NCBI RefSeq assembly: GCF_004365355.1
Contig: NZ_SODP01000003.1
Location: forward strand, 186,001 to 250,000
Direction of reading: 5' to 3'
Source of the DNA: Kribbella pratensis
GTDB lineage: Bacteria; Actinomycetota; Actinomycetes; Propionibacteriales; Kribbellaceae
DNA length: 64,000 nucleotides
The notes beneath the pieces are model-generated. The model ran no database searches and was not told where the DNA came from. It saw nothing but the letters and a program-made list of their open reading frames with translations. Position numbers and translations under genes: made by a program. Shown in pieces: positions 33,364 through 42,947 of this stretch (the stretch's first letter is position 1; every line of letters starts with the position of its first letter).

Positions 33364-35913
33364 TCAGGGACGGAACGCGAGGTCGGCAATCATCGGGCGG
33401 TGGTCGCTGGCAGCCTCGGCCACGGGGACTTCGGCGGGCACCTCGGCACGGAGCACCTTCAGGCTAGTACCGACCGTGACGAAGTCGATCCGCTTGGTGG
33501 CGGCGACCGCGGGGTAGGTGTACGGGCCGCCGGTCGTCGAACCGGCCGCTGTCCACGCGTCGGTGAGTCGGGTCCACAACCCGGCCAGCTCGGGCGCGGA
33601 GGCCTCCGCATTGAAGTCACCGACGAGCACCTGCAGATCCTTCTTACGGTCCTGGGCCAGGATCTTGAGCGTGTCTGCTACCTGCAGCTGCCGAACGGAC
33701 GGATCGGCTCGGTAGTCCAGATGCGTGCAGTAGACGTGCAGCCGACGTCCCCGCACGTCGAGCTCCGCCTCGAGGAATCCGGGCGCGGGTGCGGGGACCG
33801 GATTTGGATCCTGCGTGGACAGCCGCGTGATCGAATGGTTCTCGGTCCGGATGAGCGGGAAGCGCGACAGCAGCCCGACACCGTACTGACGCCTCGGCTG
33901 ACCGGCAGCGGGCGGGTCGAAGTCGTAGATCGGCGCGAATGCCGAGTGCAGGCCCAGCTTGGTCGCGAGTTCGGCGAGAGTGTCCAGCCACTGGCTGCGG
34001 GCATCCCAGTGGACGTCGACCTCTTGCAGCCCGATCACGTCCGCATCGAGCGCCTTCAGAGCCGCGGCAGTACGGTCGAGGTCGAAGACGTTGTCCTCAC
34101 CGGCGCCGGCGTGAATGTTGTATGAGGCAACGGTCAGGCGGGTCTGTTGCGCGTCGAAGGTCAGGCCGTGGCCGAACGGGTACATGGCCTGAGTCGGGTC
34201 GGCCTTGGTCGGGATCTCCACGGGAAGCTTGCCGGTCGGCGCGATCTCGCCGTAGAGGACCTTGGCGAGCGCCTCCATCGACGGCGCCGTGCTGCTATAC
34301 GTGACGAGTGTGGTCGGCGCGGGGTCGAAGTACGCGACGTCGTACGGGTCGCGGACCGGGACGACGATCACCGGCCGGCCGGTGGCGAGCAGCGCGTTGA
34401 CGAGCTTCTGCTGTTTGGCCTGCTTGTCGGTGACCTCGGTGTCCCACGCCTTGTTGGTCAGCACCACCGTGAGATCCGCGACCGTCGCCACCGCGTCGGC
34501 GATCTTGGCGTCTGTCGGTGTCGTGCCGGTGTCCTTCACGACCGCGGTCGCGCCGCGGGACTGCAGCGCGGTCGCCAGGTTCGCGGGGCTGTAGCCGGTA
34601 ACGAGGATCGTCCGCGGCGCGGGGGAGAGCGGCAGGAGGGCGGCGTCGTCGCGGAGGAGCGTCGTGCTGTGGTCTGCGATGCGCTGGGCTTCGGCGTAGT
34701 TGGCCGGCGTACCGACGATCTTCGCGACGCGGGCCAGGTCGACGTACGGGTGGTCGACCAGACCGGTCTCGTGCTTCAGCGTGAGGATGCGCCGGACGCT
34801 CTCGTCGATGCGGGCCTCGCTGATCCGGCCGCTGCGCACCGCGTCGAGGACCGAGTTGTACGCGAGCCCCGGATCGACCGGCATCAGCAACTGGTCGACG
34901 CCGGCCTCGATCGCCCGGAGCGGGATCTCGGCATCGCCGTACTTGTCGCGGACGCCCTGCATCCCCAGCGAGTCGGTGATGACGACCCCGTCGAACTCGA
35001 GCTGCTCGCGCAGGATCCCGGTCAGGATCGGCCCGCTCAGCGTCGCCGGATCGCCGGACGGATCGAGCGCCGGTACGACGATGTGCGCGGTCATGATCGA
35101 CTGGATGCCGGCCCGGATCGCGGCCTGGAACGGCGGCAGGTCGATCCGGGTCCACTCCTCGCGGGTGTGGCCGATCACCGGGATGCCGGTATGGCTGTCG
35201 GTCGCGGTGTCGCCGTGGCCGGGGAAGTGCTTCGCGGTCGAGACGACGCGGCCGTCGCGCTGGTAGCCCTTCACCTGCGCGGCGACGAGCTCGGCGACCA
35301 GCGTCGGGTCGGAGGAGATCGAGCGGACACCGATCACCGGGTTCAGCGGGTTCACGTTGACGTCGGCGTCCGGCGCGAAGTCGGTGGTGATGCCGATGGC
35401 CTTCAGCTCACGTCCGGCGATCGCGCCGGCTGAACGCGCGTACGCCGCCGAGCGGGTCGCGCCGAGCGCCATACCGCCGGGGAACTGGGTCGCCGGCGGT
35501 CCGACCCGGACAACCGAGCCGTGCTCCTGGTCGGTGCCGATCTGCAGCGGGATGCCGGTGGCGGCGATCGACGCCTCTTGCAGGCCGTTCGACAGGCGCG
35601 CGATCTGCTGCGGGTCTTTCGTCGAGTCGGTCCAGGTGAAGTAGATGATGCCGCCGAGGTTGAACTTGGCGACCACCTCGGCCGGCGTGGCCACGCCGTA
35701 CAGGCTGGTGTTGCGGGCGTCGGCGGTGCCGGCGGTCGGGCCGTACGCGTAGCAGACGAACAGCTGGCCGACCTTCTGCTCGAGCGTCATCCGGCGCATC
35801 ATGTCGCGGACCCAGCGGTCCGGGGTGGCATCGGCGCTCGTGGTGGCAGCGACCGTCGATCCGGCGACGGTCGCCGCCGCGAGGCCGAGGGTCTGGCGGC
35901 GGGTCAGTTCCAT
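33364..35913 (-). CDS. nagZ: GH3 beta-N-acetylhexosaminidase (NagZ) fused to an EEP phosphohydrolase domain
   Basis: An 849-aa secreted protein with an RR-type signal (MELTRRQTLGLAAATVAGS). Residues ~33-590 are a two-domain GH3 enzyme with NagZ motif KHFPGHGDTATDSH and nucleophile region VITDSLGMQGV; it should cut GlcNAc from peptidoglycan fragments. Residues ~592-849 are an endonuclease/exonuclease/phosphatase domain with SYNIH, GLQEVD, GDFN and SDHRP, all metal/catalytic positions kept. The fusion is unusual. ATG 35913 is chosen because the signal starts there. First gene of the operon. Confidence 0.88.
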   Translation of the reverse strand: MELTRRQTLGLAAATVAGSTVAATTSADATPDRWVRDMMRRMTLEQKVGQLFVCYAYGPTAGTADARNTSLYGVATPAEVVAKFNLGGIIYFTWTDSTKDPQQIARLSNGLQEASIAATGIPLQIGTDQEHGSVVRVGPPATQFPGGMALGATRSAAYARSAGAIAGRELKAIGITTDFAPDADVNVNPLNPVIGVRSISSDPTLVAELVAAQVKGYQRDGRVVSTAKHFPGHGDTATDSHTGIPVIGHTREEWTRIDLPPFQAAIRAGIQSIMTAHIVVPALDPSGDPATLSGPILTGILREQLEFDGVVITDSLGMQGVRDKYGDAEIPLRAIEAGVDQLLMPVDPGLAYNSVLDAVRSGRISEARIDESVRRILTLKHETGLVDHPYVDLARVAKIVGTPANYAEAQRIADHSTTLLRDDAALLPLSPAPRTILVTGYSPANLATALQSRGATAVVKDTGTTPTDAKIADAVATVADLTVVLTNKAWDTEVTDKQAKQQKLVNALLATGRPVIVVPVRDPYDVAYFDPAPTTLVTYSSTAPSMEALAKVLYGEIAPTGKLPVEIPTKADPTQAMYPFGHGLTFDAQQTRLTVASYNIHAGAGEDNVFDLDRTAAALKALDADVIGLQEVDVHWDARSQWLDTLAELATKLGLHSAFAPIYDFDPPAAGQPRRQYGVGLLSRFPLIRTENHSITRLSTQDPNPVPAPAPGFLEAELDVRGRRLHVYCTHLDYRADPSVRQLQVADTLKILAQDRKKDLQVLVGDFNAEASAPELAGLWTRLTDAWTAAGSTTGGPYTYPAVAATKRIDFVTVGTSLKVLRAEVPAEVPVAEAASDHRPMIADLAFRP

Positions 35914-35957
35914 GGGGGTCACCAACTCTGTGCGGGCGGGCAGGGGCGATCGCCAAG

Positions 35958-35970
35958 GTAATTGAATTAC
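35958..35970. promoter_or_regulatory. Perfect palindrome upstream of nagZ, likely MurR operator
   Basis: GTAATTGAATTAC is a perfect odd palindrome in very GC-rich surroundings, 45 bp before the first gene of the MurNAc operon. Regulation by MurR is inferred. Confidence 0.55.
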
Positions 35971-35994
35971 AGACACTCCCCCGCGACGCGAAAG

Positions 35995-36627
35995 TTACCC
36001 ACGCGCGCACGGCGGGTCAAGGGTCGGTGACGCACGGCGGTCTCTAGGACCGGCCGTCCCGAGGCGGGAGAACCCTGCGACCGGCGATACGGGCGACTCG
36101 TGATGGACGACGATCTCCGTCAGGCAGACGGGTGCCGCGAGAGCCAGCACCGCACCGGACCACGGCACATACGTCACCAAGAGGTGCGGCTCCGACTCCA
36201 CCACCCCACCTCCCAGCGGCATCGCCCGCCGCAAACCCGCGCCCCGCAACCCACGTCCCAGCGCCTTCCCCACAGCTTCCTTCGCCGTCCACAGTTGAAG
36301 GAAGGCGATCAATTCATCAGGTTGCCGATTCGTCCACGCCAGCTCCTCCGCGGTGAACCACCGCCTGGCCAGCGCCTGCACCTCGCGGGGATACGCCTCC
36401 TCGAGATCCACGCCGAGCGGCCCGCCGTACGACGCGACCACGGCGACCAGCTGATGGGTGTGGCTGACGCTCACCGCCAACCCCGGGACGAGCGGCTGAC
36501 CGTCCGGGCTGTGGCTGAGTCGGGGTGCGCGGACGAGCGTGCCCGCCAACTCGAGCAGCAGTGTGTGGGCCGCCGCACGCGGCTCGGCGCCGGCCGGCGC
36601 CACCCAGACATGTACCGGAGCTACCAC
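35995..36627 (-). CDS. 4'-phosphopantetheinyl transferase (Sfp type)
   Basis: A 210-aa Sfp-like enzyme that attaches phosphopantetheine to carrier proteins of polyketide/peptide synthases. GVDLE (Mg Asp and Glu) and WTAKEAVGKALGRG (second Glu, Lys) are intact, with VSVSHTHQLVAVVAS before them. GTG 36627 has no SD but TACCTT lies 6 nt upstream, so a leaderless mRNA is likely. The C-terminal ~35 residues are low-complexity. No biosynthetic cluster is in the window, so it probably serves carriers encoded elsewhere. Confidence 0.88.
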   Translation of the reverse strand: MVAPVHVWVAPAGAEPRAAAHTLLLELAGTLVRAPRLSHSPDGQPLVPGLAVSVSHTHQLVAVVASYGGPLGVDLEEAYPREVQALARRWFTAEELAWTNRQPDELIAFLQLWTAKEAVGKALGRGLRGAGLRRAMPLGGGVVESEPHLLVTYVPWSGAVLALAAPVCLTEIVVHHESPVSPVAGFSRLGTAGPRDRRASPTLDPPCARG

Positions 36628-36742
36628 CGAAAGAAGGTAACCCGATGAAGGACGAGACCTCGCCCACCGGACGTCGCCCCGGAGGGCCTTGTCGACAAAG
36701 TGACAGAAGCGCACGAGCCGACCAACTGGTCCTCTTGAGCGG

Positions 36743-36754
36743 TCCAGAACTGGA
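36743..36754. promoter_or_regulatory. Palindrome before the MFS gene
   Basis: TCCAG-AA-CTGGA, flanked by an outer CGGTCC...GGACCG pair (36740-36745 and 36765-36770), in the gap between the divergent PPTase and MFS genes. It could be an operator; no regulator gene is adjacent. Confidence 0.35.
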
Positions 36755-36783
36755 TCTGTAGGGCGGACCGGTAGGTCTCTAGC

Positions 36784-37971
36784 GTGAGTGTCATGACCAC
36801 CGCGTGCGAGATCCCCACCGTGCAGGTTGCTGCTGCCGACCGTCTGCTGACCAGCCAGTTCGTGCGGCTGTTGGCGATGGTCTTCGGTTCCGGCCTGAGC
36901 ATGTATCTGCTCACCTCGGTGGTCCCGCTCTACCTGGCCGCGAACGGGTCCGGCGGCGTCGGCGCGGGGCTGTCGACTGCCGCGATGATGTTCTCCGCGG
37001 TGGCCGTGGAGCTGATGGTGCCGCGGATGCTGGCCCGCTGGGGATACCGGGTCGTCCTCGGCCTCGGGCTCGTGCTCCTCGGCGCACCGTCGCTGGTACT
37101 GCTGACCTCCGCGGCGCTGCCGGTCGTGCTCGCCGTCTGCATCGTCCGCGGAGCCGGCCTCGCGATCCTGGTCGTCGGAGCAGTCGCGTTGGTCGCCGAC
37201 CTGACCCCGTCCACCCGTCGCGGCGAGGCGCTCGGCGTGTACGGCGTGGCTGTCGGCGTACCCGCGGTGATCGGCCTCCCGCTCGGCGTCTATCTGACCA
37301 ACGTGGTCGGCTTCGGCGCACTGTTCGTGCTTGCCGCGATCGCTTCGCTCGCCGGGCTGGTCGTCCTGGTCGGTCTGCCCGCGAACGTGAACGCTTCCGA
37401 AGAAGAGCAGCATGTGAAGGTGCTCGGCGGCGTACGGCGTAGCGGTCTGCTGACCCCGACCCTGATCTTCGCCGCGGTGACTGTTGCCGCAGGCATCAGC
37501 GTCACCTTCCTGCCGCTGGCCGTTGCCGGAGACAAGCAGTCGCTGGTCGCCACAGCCCTTCTGCTGCAGGCGATCGCGGCACCTGTCTCCCGTTGGCTCG
37601 CGGGCCGGTACGGCGACCGCATCGGCCCGGCGAAGCTGCTCGCACCCGCGCTGATCCTCGCCGCGGTCGGTGCCGGATCGCTCGTCTTCCTGCTCAGCGC
37701 CGTCGCGATCCTCGTCGGGTCGACCTGCTTCGGCATCGGCTTCGGCGCCGCGCAGAATCTCACCCTGACCCTGATGTACAACCGCGTCGACCGCTCCCGC
37801 TACGGGCAGGTCAGCGCCCTGTGGAACCTCGCGTACGACGGCGGTTGGGGTGCCGGCGCGATGATCTTCGGCGCCGTCGTCGGTGGCGTGGGCTTCTCAG
37901 TTGCGTTCGCCTTGACCGCAGCAGTCGTCGCGGTTGCCGTCGTACCGGCGCTCAAAGCTTCCGCAGTCTGA
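36784..37971 (+). CDS. MFS transporter
   Basis: A 395-aa (or 392-aa from ATG 36793) major facilitator with twelve predicted helices; motif-A-like [13 protein letters not shown] between helices 2 and 3 and [14 protein letters not shown] in the second half. Substrate unknown; drug efflux-type architecture. TAGGTC 6 nt before GTG 36784 suggests a leaderless start. Its 3' end overlaps coaA by 20 nt. Confidence 0.88.
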   Translation: MSVMTTACEIPTVQVAAADRLLTSQFVRLLAMVFGSGLSMYLLTSVVPLYLAANGSGGVGAGLSTAAMMFSAVAVELMVPRMLARWGYRVVLGLGLVLLGAPSLVLLTSAALPVVLAVCIVRGAGLAILVVGAVALVADLTPSTRRGEALGVYGVAVGVPAVIGLPLGVYLTNVVGFGALFVLAAIASLAGLVVLVGLPANVNASEEEQHVKVLGGVRRSGLLTPTLIFAAVTVAAGISVTFLPLAVAGDKQSLVATALLLQAIAAPVSRWLAGRYGDRIGPAKLLAPALILAAVGAGSLVFLLSAVAILVGSTCFGIGFGAAQNLTLTLMYNRVDRSRYGQVSALWNLAYDGGWGAGAMIFGAVVGGVGFSVAFALTAAVVAVAVVPALKASAV

Positions 37972-38914
37972 CCCAGCGGACGGCGTGGTCGGGGCCCTTG
38001 CGAAGGACCAACGTGGCGCGGGAGCGGGTGGGAAGGATGTTCTCGCGCAGGTTCGGGCCGTTGATGCCGTCCCAGAGCGACTCGGCCTTCTGGATCGCTT
38101 CCTCGCGGCTCAGCTCGCCGTACCGGACGAAGTACGACTCGGGGTTGCGGAACGCCGTCTCCCACAGTTTGAGGAAGCGCGCCACGTACCAGGAGCGGAC
38201 ATCGTCGGCCGCGGCGTCGACGTACACCGAGAAGTCGAAGAAGTCGCTGACCGCGAGGCCGCTCTTCCCGTCCGCGTGCCGAGGCGCCGGCTGCAGGACG
38301 TTCAGCCCCTCGAGCAGCAGGATGTCCGGCTGCTCGACAGTCGTCCGTACGCCGGGCATGCGGTCGTAATGCAGGTGCGAGTAGACCGGCGCCTCGACCG
38401 CGTCCATACCCGACTTCACCTCGACCACGAAGCGGAGCAAGGCCTTGCGGTCGTACGACTCCGGGAAACCCTTGCGCTGCATCAGGTTCCGGCGCTCGAG
38501 CTCGGCGTTCGGCCAGAGGAAGCCGTCCGTGGTGACGAGCGCGACCCGCGGGTGCTCGGGCCAGCGGGCCAGGAGTTCGCGCAGCAGACGGGCGGTCGTG
38601 GACTTGCCGACGGCAACCGATCCGCCGATGCCGATCACGAACGGCGTGCGGGTCGCGGCCGGTTTGCCGAGGAAGCTCTCGGTGTCGGCGTGCAATGCGC
38701 GGGCGTGCCGGACGTACAGCGACAGGATCCGCGACAGCGGCAGGTACACCTCGCGGACCTCGTCCATGTCGATCTCGTCACCGAGGCCGCGCAGCCGCTC
38801 GACCTCGTCCGCCGTCAGCGGGGAGACCGTGGTCTCGGCCAGTTGCGCCCAGGTGGCCCGGTCGAGCTCGGTATAGGGAGTCACCTCCCGCGACGGCTGC
38901 AGCATGTGGCCCAT
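37952..38914 (-). CDS. coaA: Pantothenate kinase, type I
   Basis: First and regulated step of CoA synthesis. The 320-aa protein has P-loop [40 protein letters not shown] and the [14 protein letters not shown] C-terminus, close to mycobacterial CoaA from memory. ATG 38914 and ATG 38905 are both plausible. With acpS and a PPTase nearby, the area is rich in CoA/phosphopantetheine functions. Confidence 0.95.
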   Translation of the reverse strand: MGHMLQPSREVTPYTELDRATWAQLAETTVSPLTADEVERLRGLGDEIDMDEVREVYLPLSRILSLYVRHARALHADTESFLGKPAATRTPFVIGIGGSVAVGKSTTARLLRELLARWPEHPRVALVTTDGFLWPNAELERRNLMQRKGFPESYDRKALLRFVVEVKSGMDAVEAPVYSHLHYDRMPGVRTTVEQPDILLLEGLNVLQPAPRHADGKSGLAVSDFFDFSVYVDAAADDVRSWYVARFLKLWETAFRNPESYFVRYGELSREEAIQKAESLWDGINGPNLRENILPTRSRATLVLRKGPDHAVRWVRLRKL

Positions 38915-38983
38915 TCTTCCCACCGGCACGGATCGCACCCACATCGGGCAGACGTGGCCTTTGTCTCAGCCGCGGCCTAACGT

Positions 38984-38994
38984 CGAAACTTTCG
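38984..38994. promoter_or_regulatory. LacI-type operator, distal copy
   Basis: CGAAACTTTCG is a perfect palindrome with a central base, the same form as the copy at 39180. Such CGAAA-n-TTTCG sites are typical for LacI regulators of plant-polysaccharide genes in actinobacteria. Confidence 0.6.
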
Positions 38995-39179
38995 GTCACC
39001 TGTCCGGACGAGTTGATCCCGTTCTTCCATCACGTTGCCTATGGCTACGTTCTGCGCAATGGCAGCACGGTGCTGCAGCACATCCGCTGCAGGCACTTCC
39101 AGGGGTGCGTCGAGGTGGAGGCGCCGAGCGGTTCTTGCCGTGGTGCGGGACAACGGCACGGCCCACCGCTAAGCTGGTC

Positions 39180-39190
39180 CGAAAGTTTCG
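39180..39190. promoter_or_regulatory. LacI-type operator, proximal copy
   Basis: CGAAAGTTTCG, 14 bp before the start of the LacI gene and just after TAAGCT, a candidate -10. With the distal copy 196 bp upstream it suggests autoregulation, perhaps by looping. Confidence 0.65.
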
Positions 39191-39204
39191 AGCCAGGGGG
39201 CGTG

Positions 39205-40209
39205 GTGAGCGAGCGACCGACGATTGCGAAGATCGCGGAACAGGCCGGCGTGTCGGTGCCGACCGTCTCCAAGGTGCTGAACGGACGCGCGGATGTGGCC
39301 GAGGCGACCCGGGCCCGGATCGAGAGCCTGATCCAGGAGCACGGGTACCGGCGGCGCAGCCCGGGGACGGCGGCCAGCCCGATGATCGACCTGGTGTTCA
39401 ACCAGCTCGGCGGCGAATGGGCGATGGAGCTGATCCGCGGCGTCGAGGAGGTCGCCCGCGCCGAGGGTGTCGAGCTCGTCCTGTCGGAGTGCGGCGGGGC
39501 GCTGCGGCCGCGGCAGCAGTGGATCGAATCGGTGCTGAATCGCCGGCCGCTCGGCGTGATCATGGTGTTCTCGGACCTCGACGCGGACCAGCGCGCGCAG
39601 CTGGAGGCGCGGCGGATCCCGTTCGTCGTCGTCGATCCGGTCGGCGACGTGGGGGACGACGTACCGTCGATCGGCTCGGCGAACTGGAACGGCGGCCGGA
39701 TGGCCACGACCCATCTCCGCACGCTCGGCCACACCCGGATCGCGATGATCGGCGGCCCGATCGAGACGCTCTGCTCGCGGCAACGCGTGGACGGCTACAC
39801 CGATGCGCTGCGATCGGCCGGACTCGAGGTCGATCCGTCGCTGATCCGGTACGGCGATTTCGAGGTCGGCGGAGCGCACCGCGAGGCGCTCGTCCTGCTG
39901 CGTCTGCCCGACCGCCCCACCGCGATCTTCGCCGGCAGCGACATGCAGGCGCTCGGCGTCTACCAGGCCGCCCGCGAGCTCGGCCTGGACGTCCCGCGCG
40001 ACCTGTCCGTCGTCGGGTACGACGATCTCCCGGTCGCCCAGTTCGTCACGCCCGCGCTCACCACCGTCCACCAACCGCTCCACCAGATGGCCGAGCTCGC
40101 AGCCCGCGTGGTCCTCGACCTCTCCCGCGGCCGCACCCCCGCTGCCCTCCGCCTCGATCTCGCTGTAGACATGAGAGTCCGCAACTCGACAGCAGAACCG
40201 CGGGGTTAG
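39205..40209 (+). CDS. LacI-family regulator
   Basis: A 334-aa regulator: [29 protein letters not shown] and an effector domain with [21 protein letters not shown] and [14 protein letters not shown], of the XylR/BxlR-like group. SD AGGGGG before GTG 39205 (GTG 39202 also possible). No sugar genes are adjacent; its targets must lie elsewhere, apart from probable autoregulation through the flanking palindromes. Confidence 0.9.
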   Translation: MSERPTIAKIAEQAGVSVPTVSKVLNGRADVAEATRARIESLIQEHGYRRRSPGTAASPMIDLVFNQLGGEWAMELIRGVEEVARAEGVELVLSECGGALRPRQQWIESVLNRRPLGVIMVFSDLDADQRAQLEARRIPFVVVDPVGDVGDDVPSIGSANWNGGRMATTHLRTLGHTRIAMIGGPIETLCSRQRVDGYTDALRSAGLEVDPSLIRYGDFEVGGAHREALVLLRLPDRPTAIFAGSDMQALGVYQAARELGLDVPRDLSVVGYDDLPVAQFVTPALTTVHQPLHQMAELAARVVLDLSRGRTPAALRLDLAVDMRVRNSTAEPRG

Positions 40210-40219
40210 GCTGGCCCGC

Positions 40220-40570
40220 ATGATCGTCGGCGTGGGTATCGATGTGGTCGACGTGGATCGGTTCATGCGGACGCTGGAGCGGACGCCGAGTTTGCGGGAG
40301 CGGGTGTTCACACCGCTCGAGGCGGTGAAGCCGCCGGCCTCGCTGGCGGCTCGGTTCGCGGCCAAGGAGGCGTTGGCCAAGGCGCTCGGCGCTCCCGGCG
40401 GCATGCACTGGCACGACGCCGAAGTACAGACCGACGAGACCGGCCGGCCGTGGCTGGAGATCACCGGGACCGTGGCGGCGCAGGCGTCGCGGCTCGGCGT
40501 ACAGAACCTGCACCTGTCGCTCAGCCACGACGCGGGCATCGCCTCGGCCGTGGTGATCCTGGAGGGCTGA
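40220..40570 (+). CDS. acpS: Holo-ACP synthase
   Basis: Transfers phosphopantetheine to the fatty-acid acyl carrier protein. The 116-aa protein has GIDVVDVDR and [13 protein letters not shown], with the metal-binding Asp and Glu, and [18 protein letters not shown] 7 nt before the ATG suggests a leaderless start. Two nt separate it from nnr, a common actinobacterial pair. Confidence 0.95.
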   Translation: MIVGVGIDVVDVDRFMRTLERTPSLRERVFTPLEAVKPPASLAARFAAKEALAKALGAPGGMHWHDAEVQTDETGRPWLEITGTVAAQASRLGVQNLHLSLSHDAGIASAVVILEG

Positions 40571-40572
40571 CC

Positions 40573-42048
40573 ATGCGCAGCGCGCACACCGTCGAGCAGG
40601 TCCGCGCCGCGGAGGCCGACCTGATGGCCCGTGTCCCCGAAGGCACCCTGATGCAGCGCGCCGCCACCGGCCTGGCGGTTGCCATCAGCAACTTCCTCGG
40701 CGGCACGTACGGCGCACGCGTCGTACTGCTGATCGGCTCCGGCGACAACGGCGGCGACGCCCTGTACGCCGGTGCGCGGCTCGCACGCCGCGGCGCCCAG
40801 GTCACGGCCGTCCTCCTCTCGGACAAAGCACACCGGGCCGGCGCCGAAGCCCTCCGCACAGCCGGCGGCCGCCTCGTCACGTCAACCCCTCTCACCGGCC
40901 CGAGCGCCGACCCGTCCGCCACTGCCGACCCGTCCGCCACCACCGCCCCGACCGCCGTTGCTGACCTCATCCGGTCCGCTGACGTCGTTGTGGACGGGAT
41001 TGTTGGGATAGGCGGTCGACCCGGGCTACGGCCGAAAGCTCTCGCGGTGGTGCAGCTCGCCGAGCGGTTCGGCGTACCGATCGTTGCCGTTGACACCCCA
41101 TCCGGCGTCGATGTCGACACCGGCGAGACCCCGGAACCGCACGTCAACGCCGCTCTCACCATCACCTTCGGCACCCACAAGATCTGCCACTTCATAGACC
41201 CCGCCGCCACCGCCTGCGGCCCGGTCCACCTCATCGACATCGGCCTCGACCTCCCACCTGCTGAGGTCGAGTCCCTGCAGACCTCCGACATCGCTCGGCT
41301 CTACCCCGTCCCCCACGGCGAGTCCGACAAGTACTCCCGCGGCGTACTCGGCCTGATGGTCGGCTCCACGCAGTACCCCGGCGCCGCTGTCATCGCCACG
41401 TCCGGCGCCCTGGGCGGTCCCGTCGGCATGGTCCGGTACGTCGGTCCCGACGCCGTCGCGGAAGCTGTTCGCGCCGCCCATCCCGAGATCGTCGCAGGCG
41501 AAGGCCGCGTGCAGGCCTGGGCGATCGGCTCGGGGCTGGGCGACGAGCTGGACATCCCGCGGATCCGCGAACTGCTCGACGCCGAGGAGCCCGTAGTACT
41601 CGACGCCGACGGCCTGAAGGCACTCGACGACTCGGGCGACCACTTCGACGTACTTGCGACCCCCCACGCCGGCGAACTGGCCCGCCTCCTCGACGTGGAC
41701 CGCGCCACGGTCGAAGCCGAGCGCCTCAAACACGCCCGCCTGGCCGCCGAACGCTACGACGTAACCGTCCTCCTCAAAGGCTCCACCACCGTCATCGCAT
41801 CCCCCGACGGCCAGGTCCGCGTCAACACCAACGCCACTCCCTGGCTGGCCACGGCCGGTGCCGGTGACGTCCTGGCCGGCCTCTGCGGCTCCCTTCTCGC
41901 CGCCGGCTTGACCCCACTCGACGCCGGCAGCGTCGGCGCCTACCTCCACGCCGCCGCCGCCAACCTCGCGTCCTCCTCAGGCCCGATCACCGCAATGTCG
42001 GTCGCCGCCGCCCTCCCCGAAGCCACCCGTTATCTTCTGGGCGGCTGA
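40573..42048 (+). CDS. nnr: Bifunctional NAD(P)H-hydrate epimerase/dehydratase
   Basis: Repairs damaged NAD(P)H hydrates. The 491-aa protein has an N-terminal epimerase (GSGDNGGDALYAGARLA, VVDGIVGIGGR, VDTPSGVDVDTG) and a C-terminal ADP-dependent dehydratase (YSRGVLGLMVGS, DADGLKAL, TPHAGELARLL, KGSTTVIASPDG, ATAGAGDVLAG). The region ~112-130 is a Pro/Ala/Thr insertion built from a duplicated 18-bp unit. Likely co-transcribed with acpS. Confidence 0.93.
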   Translation: MRSAHTVEQVRAAEADLMARVPEGTLMQRAATGLAVAISNFLGGTYGARVVLLIGSGDNGGDALYAGARLARRGAQVTAVLLSDKAHRAGAEALRTAGGRLVTSTPLTGPSADPSATADPSATTAPTAVADLIRSADVVVDGIVGIGGRPGLRPKALAVVQLAERFGVPIVAVDTPSGVDVDTGETPEPHVNAALTITFGTHKICHFIDPAATACGPVHLIDIGLDLPPAEVESLQTSDIARLYPVPHGESDKYSRGVLGLMVGSTQYPGAAVIATSGALGGPVGMVRYVGPDAVAEAVRAAHPEIVAGEGRVQAWAIGSGLGDELDIPRIRELLDAEEPVVLDADGLKALDDSGDHFDVLATPHAGELARLLDVDRATVEAERLKHARLAAERYDVTVLLKGSTTVIASPDGQVRVNTNATPWLATAGAGDVLAGLCGSLLAAGLTPLDAGSVGAYLHAAAANLASSSGPITAMSVAAALPEATRYLLGG

Positions 42049-42074
42049 TTCGGGGTGCGCTATCGTCCGCAAGC

Positions 42075-42884
42075 ATGTTCAGCGTGCGAGGCAGGACTGG
42101 CCATCTGGCGTGGTACCGGACCGACGAGGCGGCGGCTGAGGTTGCCTTTCTGCACGGGTTCTCCGACTCCGCACAGTGCTGGGAGCCGCTGATCGGAGCG
42201 ATGCCCGGGATCCGGGCGCTGGCGATCGACGCGCGCGGGCACGGCGAGTCCGGGCTTCCGGAGGAACCCGTCAGCTACACCGCACATCGCGACGATGCCG
42301 CGCTCGTGCTGTCGAGCCAGCCATCGGCCGGCGCAGTGATCGTGGTCGGACACTCGATGGGCGCGATGGCGGCCGCCTACCTAGCCGCGGCGAGGCCCGA
42401 CCTCGTCCGCGCGGTCGTCCTGGAAGACCCACCAACCGGACCGCCGTCTGTCCAGCAATCGCCGCGCGGAGAGCGGCAGGAGCGGGCGATGGTTATGCCG
42501 GGGTGGCTTGCGGAGGTGCGGGCGCTTGAGGTGCCGGCGCGGATTGCGCGGGGGCGAGCGGCGGATCCGGACTGGCCCGAGGATGAGCTCGAACCCTGGG
42601 CCGTGTCGAAGGGGCAAGTCAATCCGGATCTGTTCGAGCTGCCGTATCGCGACCCGCGGCCGCTGACCGACTTGCTCGCCGCGATCACCTGCCCGGTACT
42701 GCTGATCCATGGCGACACCGAACGCGGCGGACTCATCTCCACGGAGTACGCGGAGCGCTGCGCCCGAGCCGCAGGCGGCGAGTTCCAGGCAGTACACATC
42801 GCCGGCGCAGGCCATTCGGTCCGCCGCGACAAGCGCCCGCAGTACGTCGCCGAACTCACCTCGTTCCTTCGCCAGCACAGCTGA
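42075..42884 (+). CDS. Alpha/beta hydrolase
   Basis: A 269-aa hydrolase with nucleophile elbow GHSMG, oxyanion HGF near the N-terminus, acidic residue in LIHGDTERGG and catalytic His in AGAGHSVRR. Substrate unknown. No SD; TATCGT lies 8 nt before the ATG. Confidence 0.85.
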   Translation: MFSVRGRTGHLAWYRTDEAAAEVAFLHGFSDSAQCWEPLIGAMPGIRALAIDARGHGESGLPEEPVSYTAHRDDAALVLSSQPSAGAVIVVGHSMGAMAAAYLAAARPDLVRAVVLEDPPTGPPSVQQSPRGERQERAMVMPGWLAEVRALEVPARIARGRAADPDWPEDELEPWAVSKGQVNPDLFELPYRDPRPLTDLLAAITCPVLLIHGDTERGGLISTEYAERCARAAGGEFQAVHIAGAGHSVRRDKRPQYVAELTSFLRQHS

Positions 42885-42947
42885 ACTGCCTTTGTGAAGC
42901 CAATCACAAAGTCGCGGCTGGTCCGGTATTGCTGAAAGGATCGGGGC

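Noticed and set aside
38977-39159. 60-codon minus-strand frame in the coaA-LacI gap
   Set aside because: No SD, no recognisable protein, and it overlaps the operator/promoter region.
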